Origin: Bacillus sp. ISL-55
GTDB taxonomy: Bacteria; Bacillota; Bacilli; Bacillales; Cytobacillaceae
Direction of reading: 5' to 3'
Assembly (NCBI RefSeq): GCF_018613155.1
Contig: NZ_JAGGQU010000013.1
Coordinates: 62,001-126,000, forward strand
Length of the DNA stretch: 64,000 bases
The notes beneath the pieces are model-generated. The model was not told where the DNA came from and did no database searches. It worked only from the letters and a program-made list of their open reading frames with translations. Shown piece after piece: positions 47,957-56,500 of this stretch (positions are counted from its first letter, which is position 1; the number at the start of each line of letters is the position of its first letter). A program made the position numbers and the translations under genes.

Positions 47957-48007
47957 TTTCTTATCCCTCCATTTCTACAGGAGTTTCTGCAACTCATTTT
48001 ACATGAA

Positions 48008-48039
48008 ATTTCCCTCCACCTCAAAAGATGGAGGGAAAT
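48008..48039 (-). terminator. Hairpin between ytpP and ytpQ
   Basis: Stem atttccctcca (48008-48018) with tggagggaaat (48029-48039). No T-run follows, so it is more likely a processing or attenuating hairpin than a strong stop. Confidence 0.5.
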
Positions 48040-48045
48040 GATTAA

Positions 48046-48360
48046 TTAGGCCAGACCTTCAATGAAGTTTTCGATTTCAGATTGTGTCTTTCTATTCTTG
48101 CTGACAAAACGGCCAAGCTCTTTGCCGTTTTCAAATGCAACAAAGCTAGGAATGCCATATACATCCAGCTGGATGCAGAGATCGATGAAATCATCACGAT
48201 CCACAGAAACGAATGCGTATTCGCTGTATTTACTTTCAATTTCAGGCAATACCGGTTCGATTACACGGCAGTCTGGACACCAGCCAGCAGTAAATAAAAA
48301 TATATGTTTTCCATCGTTTTTCAACGCTTCGAACTGTTCCATTGATTCCAAGTTTTTCAT
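48046..48360 (-). CDS. ytpP: Thioredoxin-family protein YtpP
   Basis: A 104-residue thioredoxin-fold protein with the active site W-C-P-D-C near residue 27 and the cis-proline region G-I-P-S-F near 69. It probably reduces disulfides, possibly mixed disulfides with bacillithiol; the partner is unknown. The C-P-D-C motif differs from C-G-P-C of TrxA. ATG 48360 follows GGGAGG. It is the first gene of the ytpPQ pair. Confidence 0.93.
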   Translation of the reverse strand: MKNLESMEQFEALKNDGKHIFLFTAGWCPDCRVIEPVLPEIESKYSEYAFVSVDRDDFIDLCIQLDVYGIPSFVAFENGKELGRFVSKNRKTQSEIENFIEGLA

Positions 48361-48476
48361 AAGAAAACCTCCCGGGAAAATCTCATTGTACTTTACTTAT
48401 TTTACCCATGCATTGAAAAAAAAGAAACTAATCTGATTAAAGCTTTTTTGATAACGTGAAGAAGCGAGATAAAAAA

Positions 48477-48502
48477 AAACGCCATCATTAGAATGGCGTC
48501 AC
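48477..48502. repeat. Left copy of the 25-26 bp direct repeat flanking the IS element
   Basis: The 26 bp from 48477 to 48502 are identical to 50241-50266. They contain a complete terminator hairpin (acgccat...atggcgt). A nine-A run (48471-48479) lies on the outer side, giving the original T-run on the minus strand. I read it as the duplicated insertion target. Confidence 0.9.
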
Positions 48503-48513
48503 AGTTTGTAGAC

Positions 48514-48551
48514 AAAAGGGGTTCGGAATGCTCTCATTCCGAACCCCTTTT
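48514..48551 (-). terminator. Terminator of the IS transposase
   Basis: A 17-bp perfect stem, aaaaggggttcggaatg (48514-48530) with its complement at 48535-48551, and a CTCT loop. It lies close to the left end of the element. Confidence 0.85.
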
Positions 48552-48600
48552 TGAATTTTATCGTATTTCACAAATGAAATAGACTCACTTTACTATACTT

Positions 48601-49959
48601 TTAGGCCATTTCTGGACTTCTCCATGTCCAGTTGGCCATCTTCTTCAAGTTCAAGGCAGCGAAAGTAAGCATCGCCTGCATCGACAATTTTTTAAGTCCC
48701 CTCAGGGTTGTCCAACGCATGCCATGCTTTTCTTTTGCATCTGCGAATACACGCTCAATGGTTTCCTTGCGCTTCGCATAGATTTGTTTTACTTCTGGTT
48801 TGTGCCTTAAGTGATCTGCCTCTTCCACATACTCCTGCCAGATATGGCGGGTTACCACCTTTTGGTGGTCTTTGCTTTCTGTGCATTGCGCTAAAAACGG
48901 GCAGGTTGCACAGATCTGTTTGGGGGATTTATATTCACGATATCCCTCTTTCGATGTGGTCGAGTACTTTAGGACCTCACCGGCAGGACACAAATAACAG
49001 TCGTAGAATTCGTCATATACATATTCGTATTTACGGAAGAATCCGTCCTTCGTTCGTGGTCGGGTATAAGGCAAAGCTGGAGTCATTTCATTTTCTAACA
49101 GAAACTTCGTTATAGCTGGAGTTTTATAGGCTGCATCGGCCGCAACGGCATTAGGCTTTCCGACTTTCTCTATCACTTGTTCTACCAGTGGCTCAAGGAT
49201 CAGGCTGTCATGCGTATTCCCAGGTGTCACAATGGTTCCTAAGACAAATCCGTTTCGGTCTGATGCCGCATGGAAAGAGTAGGCAAACTGCTTTGTTCGC
49301 TCGTCCTTAACGTAGTATCCACTCTCAGGATCAGTCGTGCTTTCCTTGATTTCCTTCGTTTCTTCCTTCTCGAACTTATCGGGAGGAAAAGGTTTCTTCC
49401 CGTGGTCTTCTCGATCCTGATTGATCTCTTCCTGGAGTTTCTCTTGATACGCGCGTGTTTCCTTTCGCACCACTTTCTTCTCGAATTTACGCTTATTCGC
49501 ACTTGCTTTTACATGGGTTGAATCAATAAAGACATGTTCTGCACTAATAAGTTTCTGATCAGCTGCGGTCTTAAGAATTCGATAGAAGATCTGTTCAAAC
49601 AAATCAGTGTCTTTAAAACGGCGTTCGTAATTCTTCCCGAAGGTGGAGAAGTGGGGCACTTTATCATGGAATCCATAACCCAAAAACCAGCGGTAGGCCA
49701 TGTTCGTTTCTACTTCGGCAATGGTCTGGCGCATGGAACGGATACCGAATGTATATTGAATGAATGAGAGTTTAATCAGAATAACAGGGTCAATGCTTGG
49801 GCGTCCTACTTCCGAATACACATCTTTCACCAAGTCATAAATGAAAGAAAAATCAAGGGCAGCTTCCATCTTACGGACTAAATGTTCCTGAGGAACCAGC
49901 TGGTCTAAAGCAACCATTTCTAATTGATCACGTTGGATTGGATTATTTTTCGAAAGCAT
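48601..49959 (-). CDS. IS1182 family transposase
   Basis: A 452-residue DDE-type transposase. The N-terminal DUF772-like region contains F-G-I-R-S-M-R-Q-T and Y-R-W-F-L-G-Y near residue 75-95, and the DDE catalytic domain follows (H-V-F-I-D-S-T-H-V-K near 145, A-D-A-A-Y-K near 295). A Cys-rich segment near 330-370 (Y-L-C-P-A-G, C-A-T-C-P-F-L) is usual for the family. ATG 49959 has GAGGTGAT; the GTG at 49968 overlaps it. The gene is intact, so the element may be active. Confidence 0.93.
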   Translation of the reverse strand: MLSKNNPIQRDQLEMVALDQLVPQEHLVRKMEAALDFSFIYDLVKDVYSEVGRPSIDPVILIKLSFIQYTFGIRSMRQTIAEVETNMAYRWFLGYGFHDKVPHFSTFGKNYERRFKDTDLFEQIFYRILKTAADQKLISAEHVFIDSTHVKASANKRKFEKKVVRKETRAYQEKLQEEINQDREDHGKKPFPPDKFEKEETKEIKESTTDPESGYYVKDERTKQFAYSFHAASDRNGFVLGTIVTPGNTHDSLILEPLVEQVIEKVGKPNAVAADAAYKTPAITKFLLENEMTPALPYTRPRTKDGFFRKYEYVYDEFYDCYLCPAGEVLKYSTTSKEGYREYKSPKQICATCPFLAQCTESKDHQKVVTRHIWQEYVEEADHLRHKPEVKQIYAKRKETIERVFADAKEKHGMRWTTLRGLKKLSMQAMLTFAALNLKKMANWTWRSPEMA

Positions 49960-50034
49960 CTTTATCACCTCAAGCGTTATATATATCTATTTTAAAATAG
50001 ACTTATCGTTAGTTCCACGTTAAGTTTGAATGTC

Positions 50035-50170
50035 CTGTTGATTGGAGTGGAAGGCGCGTAGACTCCTGCGGGATCAGCTGGACAGGTGAGACCCCGCAGA
50101 CGCCAACGGCGGTGAGGAGGCTCACCGCCAGCCCCGCGGAAAGCGAAGCGCCTGGAACGGAAATCAACAG
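50035..50170. repeat. 136 bp structured dispersed repeat inside the IS element
   Basis: The tract runs from ctgttgatt to aatcaacag, a perfect 9-bp terminal inverted repeat, and holds ggagtggaaggcgcg-type sequence, gcgggatcagctggacagg and a self-complementary ggcggtgag...ctcaccgcc core. I recognise it as a repeat seen widely in Bacillaceae genomes. It is more GC-rich than its surroundings and could fold into a structured RNA, but it has no reading frame of note. Confidence 0.8.
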
Positions 50171-50196
50171 CCCCCATTCCAGCACCAACAAAAAAA

Positions 50197-50238
50197 GACT
50201 GTAGACAAGCTCGATTTCCATCGAGTTTGTCTACAGTC
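50197..50238. repeat. 42 bp hairpin at the right end of the IS element
   Basis: gactgtagacaagctcgat pairs with atcgagtttgtctacagtc around a short loop. Its outer arm is the right terminal repeat of the IS. A similar hairpin (gactgcagac...gtctgcagtc) is found at 63061-63100. Confidence 0.8.
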
Positions 50239-50240
50239 TG

Positions 50241-50266
50241 AAACGCCATCATTAGAATGGCGTCAC
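50241..50266. repeat. Right copy of the IS flanking direct repeat
   Basis: Identical to 48477-48502. It keeps the lipoprotein stop codon (50263-50265) and hairpin arms but has only three T left of the original T-run, because the IS begins right there. Confidence 0.9.
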
Positions 50267-50766
50267 TTAATATTGACAGAGTTGGCAATTTGCATCATCG
50301 CTTCTGCGTCTTCTCTCACATTCTCAGTTTCTGTAGTCAGCTTGACGCCGCCAATCCCAACAATCAGTTGAAACTGGTTTTCTTTCAGCTCTTTTACAAG
50401 CATATAGCCAAATTTGCCATCTTTACTGAACGTTTCGTTAGCGTCCCATTCCTTCTGTTGCTTCACAGTGGAGTCATAGACGACTTTACTATCTTCTTTT
50501 TCATGCTGATTATAAAAAAGAATATAAGTTTTTGAGCCATCTTTTAGCAATACATTATTAGGTGTTTCTTTTTCCACCTTGACATCGGACGGCAAGTAAT
50601 AATCTATATCTTTAGTACTATTATTTGTTTTTTCTGGTTGGCTTTCAAAAGTAGACGCAACTTCCTTTTTGATCTCAGCCTTCTGTTCGGAAAAAGAGGC
50701 AGAACAAGCGCTTAGCAGAAATAACCCCACTATAATAAGCCCAAATGCCCTTCTGAACTTTATCAT
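50263..50766 (-). CDS. Putative lipoprotein
   Basis: A 167-residue protein with a lipoprotein signal peptide: a basic start, a hydrophobic stretch and the lipobox L-S-A-C (cysteine near residue 21). The rest is a Glu/Lys-rich extracytoplasmic region without a recognised domain, with L-I-V-G-I-G-G near the C-terminus. The ATG at 50766 follows AAGGGGGA. The IS element inserted in its terminator has left the coding sequence intact. Function unknown. Confidence 0.85.
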   Translation of the reverse strand: MIKFRRAFGLIIVGLFLLSACSASFSEQKAEIKKEVASTFESQPEKTNNSTKDIDYYLPSDVKVEKETPNNVLLKDGSKTYILFYNQHEKEDSKVVYDSTVKQQKEWDANETFSKDGKFGYMLVKELKENQFQLIVGIGGVKLTTETENVREDAEAMMQIANSVNIK

Positions 50767-50956
50767 ACTTTTTTCCCCCTTGGTAAGGACTTAACCACTT
50801 CTTTTCTATCATACCTTTCTTGTTTGGCGGGTGACAAGGCTTGCCGGGCATTTTTTGTTGGAATTTATGTTATTTTTCAGAAATTTGTCGAGAAATTTCT
50901 TTTATGGGACTATTTTATAAAATCCACTAGAGATTCATTTTCCAATTTCATCCTAG

Positions 50957-51102
50957 TTGGTGACCTTTTTTCTATGATTCGGATTTTCAGGACACTAATA
51001 CGCTTCATTGATGACCTATTTTTCCATTATCCGAATTTTTAGGGCACCAATACACCTCATTGGTGACCTGTTTTTCCATTATCCGAATTTTTAGGGCACC
51101 AA
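50957..51102. repeat. Tandem dyad-repeat array, 51-52 bp period, three units
   Basis: Units begin at 50957, 51008 and 51060 (ttggtgacc or ttgatgacc). Each ends with gggcaccaa or gacactaa, so ttggtg and caccaa form arms. Between units cacaat-type arms pair across a 7-nt loop (caccaat with attggtg). The last two units are nearly identical. It lies between the DUF84 gene and the lipoprotein gene, in a 401 bp gap with no other gene. Confidence 0.85.
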
Positions 51103-51152
51103 CATGATCTAGGCCTTTTTCTGAGAGTCTGAATGCATTTAAAGGAGTCATG

Positions 51153-51176
51153 CAAAAAAACAGCCCATCAGACTGT
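51153..51176 (-). terminator. Terminator of the DUF84 gene
   Basis: On the minus strand ACAGTC pairs with GGCTGT (51160-51176, one wobble), followed by seven T. It overlaps the stop codon. Confidence 0.65.
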
Positions 51177-51695
51177 CTCTTTACCTTGTCCTGTTTGATA
51201 TTCATATTGTCCAACTAGCAATTTCATGACATGTGTGAACATTTCGCTTCTGTTGATTTGTCCATTCGTGAAAATTCCGACTGCGCCTTCGTTTTTGCGG
51301 ACGTTTTGCTTTTTTGCGTATTCATCCATTACTGGTCCAAGTTCGGCACCCATTAGTAACTGTTGGGCAATTTCGTCAGGGAGCGGGATCCTTGCGCCAC
51401 CGGAAATGATTGGATCCATTCCTTTGGCAGCCAGAGCTCCCCAATTGCAAAGCATCAGCCCATATGGTGTCTGCTGAACGCCACCTTCGAGTCCGATGCC
51501 AATTTCCGCTTCACCCATTTCAGCCGCCTGTATGGCCCTGATGACTGCCCCTTTGATAGTTTCCAAATCAGACATCGGCTGTTCGCTTACACCTGATTCA
51601 GCATCGACAGAAATGATCTCGCACTGATACTCTTTAAAAGCTTCTTTTACTGCATTAATTTTAGCCGGATTTTTTGAGCCAACTGCAACTTGCAT
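51168..51695 (-). CDS. DUF84 family protein, probable inosine/xanthosine triphosphatase
   Basis: A 175-residue protein of the DUF84/YjjX family, which hydrolyse non-canonical ITP and XTP. The N-terminal V-A-V-G-S-K-N-P-A-K-I-N-A-V and G-I-G-L-E-G-G-V near residue 65 are the family's hallmark. ATG 51695 has GGTGG 8 nt upstream; the GTG at 51707 overlaps that site. It follows ytoP by 66 bp with a hairpin between them. Confidence 0.88.
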   Translation of the reverse strand: MQVAVGSKNPAKINAVKEAFKEYQCEIISVDAESGVSEQPMSDLETIKGAVIRAIQAAEMGEAEIGIGLEGGVQQTPYGLMLCNWGALAAKGMDPIISGGARIPLPDEIAQQLLMGAELGPVMDEYAKKQNVRKNEGAVGIFTNGQINRSEMFTHVMKLLVGQYEYQTGQGKETV

Positions 51696-51718
51696 TATGT
51701 ATGCCACCTTTCAATCCA

Positions 51719-51746
51719 TGAAAAAGGAGCAGTTTTACCTGCCCCC
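51719..51746 (-). terminator. Terminator of ytoP
   Basis: On the minus strand GGGGCAG pairs with CTGCTCC (51726-51732 with 51739-51745, one wobble), followed by TTTTTC. Confidence 0.65.
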
Positions 51747-51761
51747 TCATATCTCTTTTCA

Positions 51762-52835
51762 TTAGCTATTATTCTTGATTGTTTCCACAGTCGTTCTATC
51801 TGCTGCTTTTACAAGCTTGACTAGTAGTTCCTTGGCTGCCGCATAATCATCAACATGGATCATGGATGCTGCAGTATGGATATAGCGTGAGCAGATACCG
51901 ATTACTGCACTTGGAACTCCCTGATTGGATGTATGAACTCTTCCTGCATCCGTTCCGCCCTGGGAAACGAAGTACTGATAAGGGATATCATGCGTTTCAG
52001 CCATATCAAGAATGAACTCTCTCATGCCGCGGTGCGTAACCATTGAGCGGTCAAGGATTCTCAACAGCGTTCCCTTGCCGAGCTGTCCGAATTCGTTCTT
52101 GTCACCTGACATATCATTAGCCGGACTTGCATCCAGTGCGAAGAAGATGTCCGGGTCGATCATATTCGCTGCAGTCTGCGCGCCTCTTAAACCTACCTCT
52201 TCCTGGACTGTAGCACCTGAGTACAGCATGTTTGGCAGCTGGATGTCCTTCGTTTCTTTTAAAAGCTCGATTGCCAGGCCGCAGCCGTAGCGGTTATCCC
52301 AAGCTTTTGCAAGGATCTTCTTCTCATTTGCCATCGGAGTGAATGGACAGATCGGTACGATTTGCTGTCCTGGTTTGATGCCGATCTTGATGGCATCTTC
52401 TTTATCATCTGCACCGATATCAATCAGCATATTCTTGATTTCCATCGGCTTATTGCGTTTTGACTCATCCAGTAGATGAGGAGGAATCGAACCGATGACA
52501 CCTGTTACCGGTCCATTGTTCGTGATGATCTGGACGCGCTGTGCCAAAAGCACCTGGCTCCACCAGCCGCCTAGTGTTTGGAATCTGATCATGCCGTTTT
52601 TCGTAATGGATGTAACCATGAAGCCAACTTCATCCATGTGGCCGGCAACCATGATTTTTGGGCCGTTCGGGTCACCTTTTTTAACGCCGAACACACTGCC
52701 TAATCTATCCTGGATCAGTTCATCTGAATACTGTTCTAATTGCTCGCGCATGAATTTTCGTACTGCGTGCTCGTTTCCCGGTGCTCCAGGCAATTCTGTC
52801 AACGTTTTAAACAGGCTCAATGTTTGCTCGTTCAT
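51762..52835 (-). CDS. ytoP: M42 family aminopeptidase YtoP
   Basis: Metallopeptidase of the glutamyl aminopeptidase/TET family, 357 residues. Metal and catalytic residues visible: A-G-H-M-D-E near residue 67, W-D-N-R near 180, T-V-Q-E-E-V-G near 211, L-D-A near 234 and I-H-T-A-A near 320. It probably degrades short peptides in the cytoplasm. ATG 52835 has AGAAGGAG. B. subtilis has ytoP next to ytzB. Confidence 0.95.
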   Translation of the reverse strand: MNEQTLSLFKTLTELPGAPGNEHAVRKFMREQLEQYSDELIQDRLGSVFGVKKGDPNGPKIMVAGHMDEVGFMVTSITKNGMIRFQTLGGWWSQVLLAQRVQIITNNGPVTGVIGSIPPHLLDESKRNKPMEIKNMLIDIGADDKEDAIKIGIKPGQQIVPICPFTPMANEKKILAKAWDNRYGCGLAIELLKETKDIQLPNMLYSGATVQEEVGLRGAQTAANMIDPDIFFALDASPANDMSGDKNEFGQLGKGTLLRILDRSMVTHRGMREFILDMAETHDIPYQYFVSQGGTDAGRVHTSNQGVPSAVIGICSRYIHTAASMIHVDDYAAAKELLVKLVKAADRTTVETIKNNS

Positions 52836-53038
52836 TTATTTTCTCCTTCTCACCAAAAATTTAGATTCACTAAAGATTATGTATTTATAGATACCATTTT
52901 ACAGAACATTCATTATCCTTGCCAGTCTTAATCCTGTCATACACATTTTTTGCGGTATTAATTCTTTGCTACACCTGAGTGATTTGTTATGATGAAGGTA
53001 ACTTGAAATTCCATATTTAACCTTGGAGGTCCTTGACT

Positions 53039-53353
53039 ATGAACTGGAAAGCCTTTTTCATTGGCGTTGGCGCAGGCCTGGCAGGTGCGTATGCTGTAAA
53101 GGAACTTGCTTCACAAAAAGAAACCGTGTCAGCTGATAAAGTACTGAATCATGCGAAGGCGGCCTTTAAAAAATCAGGGCCAATCAGTGGCTCATGGATC
53201 AATATGACTCCCGAGCCTTATTCAATAGCTCCCCTTGATTACCAGGTATATAAAGGCGGCATCTCCCGCAATAACGACGGCAAGGTGGAACAATTTGAAT
53301 TCATCGCCGACGCTTCCACTGGAGCGATACTCGATGCTTATCCGTTAGATTAA
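53039..53353 (+). CDS. ytzB: PepSY domain protein YtzB
   Basis: A 104-residue protein with an N-terminal hydrophobic segment (W-K-A-F-F-I-G-V-G-A-G-L-A-G-A-Y-A, residues 2-18) and a PepSY domain in the C-terminal half (Y-Q-V-Y-K-G-G-I-S-R and F-I-A-D-A-S-T-G). PepSY domains can inhibit proteases. The start is ATG 53039 behind GGAGG, with the longer frame to 53033 unsupported. It is transcribed divergently from ytoP. Confidence 0.92.
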   Translation: MNWKAFFIGVGAGLAGAYAVKELASQKETVSADKVLNHAKAAFKKSGPISGSWINMTPEPYSIAPLDYQVYKGGISRNNDGKVEQFEFIADASTGAILDAYPLD

Positions 53354-53367
53354 TATTAATTGGAATC

Positions 53368-53396
53368 TAGACCTGCTTCGCGCAGGTCTATTTTTT
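53368..53396 (+). terminator. Terminator of ytzB with UUCG-type loop
   Basis: Stem tagacctgc (53368-53376) with gcaggtcta (53382-53390), loop ttcgc, then six T. It also overlaps the stop codon of the converging ytnP. Confidence 0.9.
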
Positions 53397-54227
53397 CCGC
53401 TCAATTGTTTGCGTTATTTTACCATCCTGATCAAATTTTACTGCGCGATAGACTGCATCATGGTAAAAAGTGAACCATGCGTCCTTGCTGATTCCAAATT
53501 CAAGCCATTTCTGCTTGGCGAAAATCGAATCCATTGGGTAATCATCGTACGCCAGCACCCAAAGAGGATTCTGGTGAGCATGTGTAGGCATGATATCAGC
53601 CATATGGACAATTGTTAGGTCTTCATCTTCAATAATCAGGATTGAATGTCCATCACTATGGCCACCTGTGTGGAGCATTTTGATTGGGCCAAATGACCAT
53701 TCCTTCTCAAATGTCTCAACCTGCTGTTCAATCCCCTGCCAGTTTTCTTTCCAATATGTACTTTTGGACCTGATATTCGGATTGCGCATCTCATCCCACT
53801 CTACCTGGGAAGTGATAATTTTCGCGTTCGGGAAAACCGATACAAGTTCCCTTTCTGAATCCTTCGTCAACCCGCACGCATGGTCAAAATGCATGTGTGT
53901 CATCAATACGTAATCAATATCTTCAGTCGATAAACCAAGTCGATTCAGATCTGAATCCAGGTTTGATTCCTCCAGCACGCCAAAATTGCGTTTCTGCTTC
54001 TCGTTAAGTTTTCCGTTACCCAAGCCGCTTTCTACAAGGAAATTTTTGCCGGAGGCCTGGATCAAAATGGGATCTGTCCGCAGCTCAATCTGGTTTTTGT
54101 CATTCACAGCATATTTGCGTGACCATAACGGTTTCGGGACAACCCCAAACATCGCTCCGCCATCAAGATGAGTGACTCCACCGTTCAGCCATTCCAGTTT
54201 AACATTCCTAAGCTCAAGCTTTTCCAT
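53388..54227 (-). CDS. ytnP: MBL-fold hydrolase YtnP (probable quorum-quenching lactonase)
   Basis: Metallo-beta-lactamase-fold enzyme, 279 residues, with T-H-M-H-F-D-H-A near residue 110, G-G-H-S-D-G-H near 195 and an aspartate in M-A-D near 215. B. subtilis YtnP hydrolyses N-acyl-homoserine lactones and interferes with Streptomyces signalling. The ATG at 54227 follows AGGGGGATG; the longer frame to 54260 has no site. It converges on ytzB with 34 bp between the stop codons. Confidence 0.9.
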   Translation of the reverse strand: MEKLELRNVKLEWLNGGVTHLDGGAMFGVVPKPLWSRKYAVNDKNQIELRTDPILIQASGKNFLVESGLGNGKLNEKQKRNFGVLEESNLDSDLNRLGLSTEDIDYVLMTHMHFDHACGLTKDSERELVSVFPNAKIITSQVEWDEMRNPNIRSKSTYWKENWQGIEQQVETFEKEWSFGPIKMLHTGGHSDGHSILIIEDEDLTIVHMADIMPTHAHQNPLWVLAYDDYPMDSIFAKQKWLEFGISKDAWFTFYHDAVYRAVKFDQDGKITQTIERKK

Positions 54228-54339
54228 CTTGCATCCCCCTTTTTTACTTGATTGTAACACTAGGATTTTTAATTTTTAAATAATTCATCTTGTTATTGCT
54301 AAAAAAACAGTAATTAGTGGTGCGGTTTTTCAAAAAAAT

Positions 54340-54450
54340 TTATTGGCGAAGTTCACAATTTTATTGGCGAAAATCTTATTTTATTGGCGATATCACAGGT
54401 TTATTGGTGGAAATTTGATTTTATTGGCGGTTTTCACAATTTTATTGGCG
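54340..54450. repeat. Tandem repeat of ttattggcg, 20-21 bp period, six units
   Basis: The motif ttattggcg (one copy is ttattggtg) occurs at 54340, 54361, 54381, 54401, 54421 and 54442. The 11-12 bp between copies are mostly different. It lies in the gap between ytnP and the trmB terminator. The step of 20-21 bp is about two helical turns. Confidence 0.9.
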
Positions 54451-54502
54451 AACTGGGAAATTCCCTCGCTTTTTTTCCAATTAAGGTGGTATTTTTTCCA
54501 TA

Positions 54503-54531
54503 CAAAAAGCCGATCGATAAACTCGACCGGC
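54503..54531 (-). terminator. Terminator of trmB
   Basis: On the minus strand GCCGGTCGA pairs with TCGATCGGC (54523-54531 with 54509-54517, one wobble), followed by TTTTTG. Confidence 0.75.
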
Positions 54532-54539
54532 CACACTGC

Positions 54540-55184
54540 TTATTTAGATTGAAACTGTACCTCACAACGATAAATGCGGCTGCCGCGTGAAGAGAATTTC
54601 TCTTCGTATTCAGTCATGACATTGCCTTCGAATTCACTTTTGTGAAGATCGAGGCTGACATAGTTAAGCTTCATGCCATAATGCGAGAAGCTGACAAGAG
54701 AGTACTCGAACAATCCCTGGTTGTCTGTTTTGAAGTGGATCTCTCCATTTTTGACAAGTATTGCTTCGTAGACTTCAAGGAAGGACTTGAATGTCAATCT
54801 TCTTTTTTCATGGCGTGTCTTTGGCCATGGATCAGAGAAATTCAAGTAAACGCGGCTGACATCTCCGCTTTCAAAGTACTTGGCAAGCTCTGCACCATTT
54901 ACGTTCATTAGTTTACAGTTTGGCAAGTCTACCTCAATCAGCTTGTCCAGCGCGCTGACGATGACGCTTTCCTGCAATTCAATACCAATATAGTTAATGT
55001 TCGGGTTGGCTTTTGCCATTCCAGTGATAAACTGGCCTTTTCCAGTCCCGATCTCGATGTGGAGGGGCTGATCCTTCTCAAAAACCTGACCCCATTTTCC
55101 ACGGTGTTGTTCTGGTTCATGAATCACAAAATTCGAATACTCACGTAATTTATCTTTAGCCCAAGGCTTATTTCTTAGTCTCAT
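54540..55184 (-). CDS. trmB: tRNA (guanine-N7)-methyltransferase
   Basis: Makes m7G at position 46 of tRNA with SAM. The 214-residue protein has [10 protein letters not shown] near residue 42 (SAM motif I), N-F-S-D-P-W-P-K near 116 and a C-terminal E-Y-E-E-K-F that fits the family. ATG 55184 follows AGAGGTG. B. subtilis has the same ytnP-trmB-ytzH-ytmP order. Confidence 0.96.
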   Translation of the reverse strand: MRLRNKPWAKDKLREYSNFVIHEPEQHRGKWGQVFEKDQPLHIEIGTGKGQFITGMAKANPNINYIGIELQESVIVSALDKLIEVDLPNCKLMNVNGAELAKYFESGDVSRVYLNFSDPWPKTRHEKRRLTFKSFLEVYEAILVKNGEIHFKTDNQGLFEYSLVSFSHYGMKLNYVSLDLHKSEFEGNVMTEYEEKFSSRGSRIYRCEVQFQSK

Positions 55185-55342
55185 CCTGACACCTCTGTAC
55201 TATTTTCATTCGTTTCAAACAATATCATGCAACCCATATGTTTTCAAGATTAAATTTATCCTGGCTGGCTGCTCGATGCATAAACACAAAAAGGAATCCA
55301 CAATCTATATGTGAATTCCTTTAAAACGAAAGGGTGATCATC

Positions 55343-55621
55343 GTGCCTTTAAGCCACCATGACCAGGTAAATTTATTAAAGGATATATTAAGCAACCAGC
55401 AAACTGACTGCTGCGGTTCGGTTGCGGAGTATCAACAGTTGGAACGCCTGATCAAATCGCTGATGGTCAACACTAATGTTGACGGAAACATCAAATCGAT
55501 TCTGCAGGATGTTTATCAGTATAGCCAAAATGGCGTCAATGCCTCTGACTTGGAACAGCATATCCAGACAAACCAGGGTCAGCTGTCACAATGGGTTAAT
55601 GACATTGGGAGTTTTTCGTAA
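55343..55621 (+). CDS. ytzH: YtzH-like family protein
   Basis: A small 92-residue cytoplasmic protein with H-H-D-Q-V-N-L-L-K-D-I-L near the start and a C-C pair near residue 24. Mostly helical; function unknown. It starts at GTG 55343 behind AAAGGGTGA; a longer frame from 55334 overlaps that site. It stops 3 bp before the converging ytmP. Confidence 0.85.
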   Translation: MPLSHHDQVNLLKDILSNQQTDCCGSVAEYQQLERLIKSLMVNTNVDGNIKSILQDVYQYSQNGVNASDLEQHIQTNQGQLSQWVNDIGSFS

Positions 55622-55624
55622 AAA

Positions 55625-56398
55625 TTAAATAAGTGCTTTTAGAAAATCAATCCATTTGTCCATTTCTGGAATGCGATTCTGGTTTTTATGCCACTGGATT
55701 GCTGAGAGTGATTGTGCAATTGCATACCATTTCATTCGCAGCTTAAGGTTTTCTGTCAGAATGATGCCGTATTTATCCAGCCATTCCTTCCATTCCCCTT
55801 CCGGTATATAAGAATACAGGAGAAGTCCAAGGTCGATGGCAGGGTCGGCAATCATCGCTCCATCCCAGTCAATTAAATACAACTGGTTGTCTTCGGTAAG
55901 CAGCCAGTTGTTATGATTTACATCACAATGGCAGACGACCTTTTCGTCCACATCAATATTGCCAACATGTCCAGTTAAAAACTTTAATGATTCTATGACA
56001 GCTTGCTTCGTGCGAAGCTCCTCATCCAATTCCTCATTCAGCGCTGAAAGGAACATCTCGGGTTTCAGCGGACTTTTTCCCAGCCTGGTAAGCATCCCAA
56101 GAAGCGGATCTGAAGCATGGATCTTCTTCAACAGCTTGGCCACACGATCGTTGTTCATATCCCCGGGCTTAAGCTCTCGTCCATTCATCCATTGCTGTGC
56201 CGTAATGACATCTCCGTTTTCTAACCTTTTCGTCCAAACAAGTTTGGGTACAATTCCTTCTGCGGAGAGAACAGCAAGAAAAGGGGATGAATTGCGTTTT
56301 AGAAATAGCCTTTGTTCTTCATGCTGAGCAAAATAAGCGGCACCGGTTGCACCACCTGCAGGAACGATCTCCCAATCCTGTCCAAATAAATGTTCCAA
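55625..56398 (-). CDS. ytmP: Phosphotransferase family protein YtmP
   Basis: Aminoglycoside/choline kinase-like fold (APH family), 257 residues. The catalytic region reads C-H-C-D-V-N-H-N-N-W near residue 155 and the metal-binding L-I-D-W-D-G near 175. The substrate is unknown; choline or a related small molecule is possible. It starts at TTG 56398 behind GAAGGTGA. It lies next to ytzH, as in B. subtilis. Confidence 0.88.
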   Translation of the reverse strand: MEHLFGQDWEIVPAGGATGAAYFAQHEEQRLFLKRNSSPFLAVLSAEGIVPKLVWTKRLENGDVITAQQWMNGRELKPGDMNNDRVAKLLKKIHASDPLLGMLTRLGKSPLKPEMFLSALNEELDEELRTKQAVIESLKFLTGHVGNIDVDEKVVCHCDVNHNNWLLTEDNQLYLIDWDGAMIADPAIDLGLLLYSYIPEGEWKEWLDKYGIILTENLKLRMKWYAIAQSLSAIQWHKNQNRIPEMDKWIDFLKALI

Positions 56399-56500
56399 AG
56401 TTAGTCACCTTCATTTATCACTATTTCCCTTATGCTAAAACCGGAAATGGATTCTATAAAATCAAAATTCACTGTTGTTGTCTTTATTATCGGAAATAAA

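Larger units (their letters stand above)
48502..50240. mobile_element. IS1182-family insertion sequence
   Basis: About 1.74 kb bounded by imperfect inverted ends: CAGTTTGTAGACAAA on the left and CAGACTGTAGACAAA (reverse complement of the right end), 13 of 15 matching. A 25-26 bp duplication flanks it. It contains one transposase gene, a strong terminator hairpin near the left end, and a 136 bp repeat plus a 42 bp hairpin near the right end. Size fits the IS1182 family (about 1.3-1.95 kb with variable, sometimes long duplications). Confidence 0.85.
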
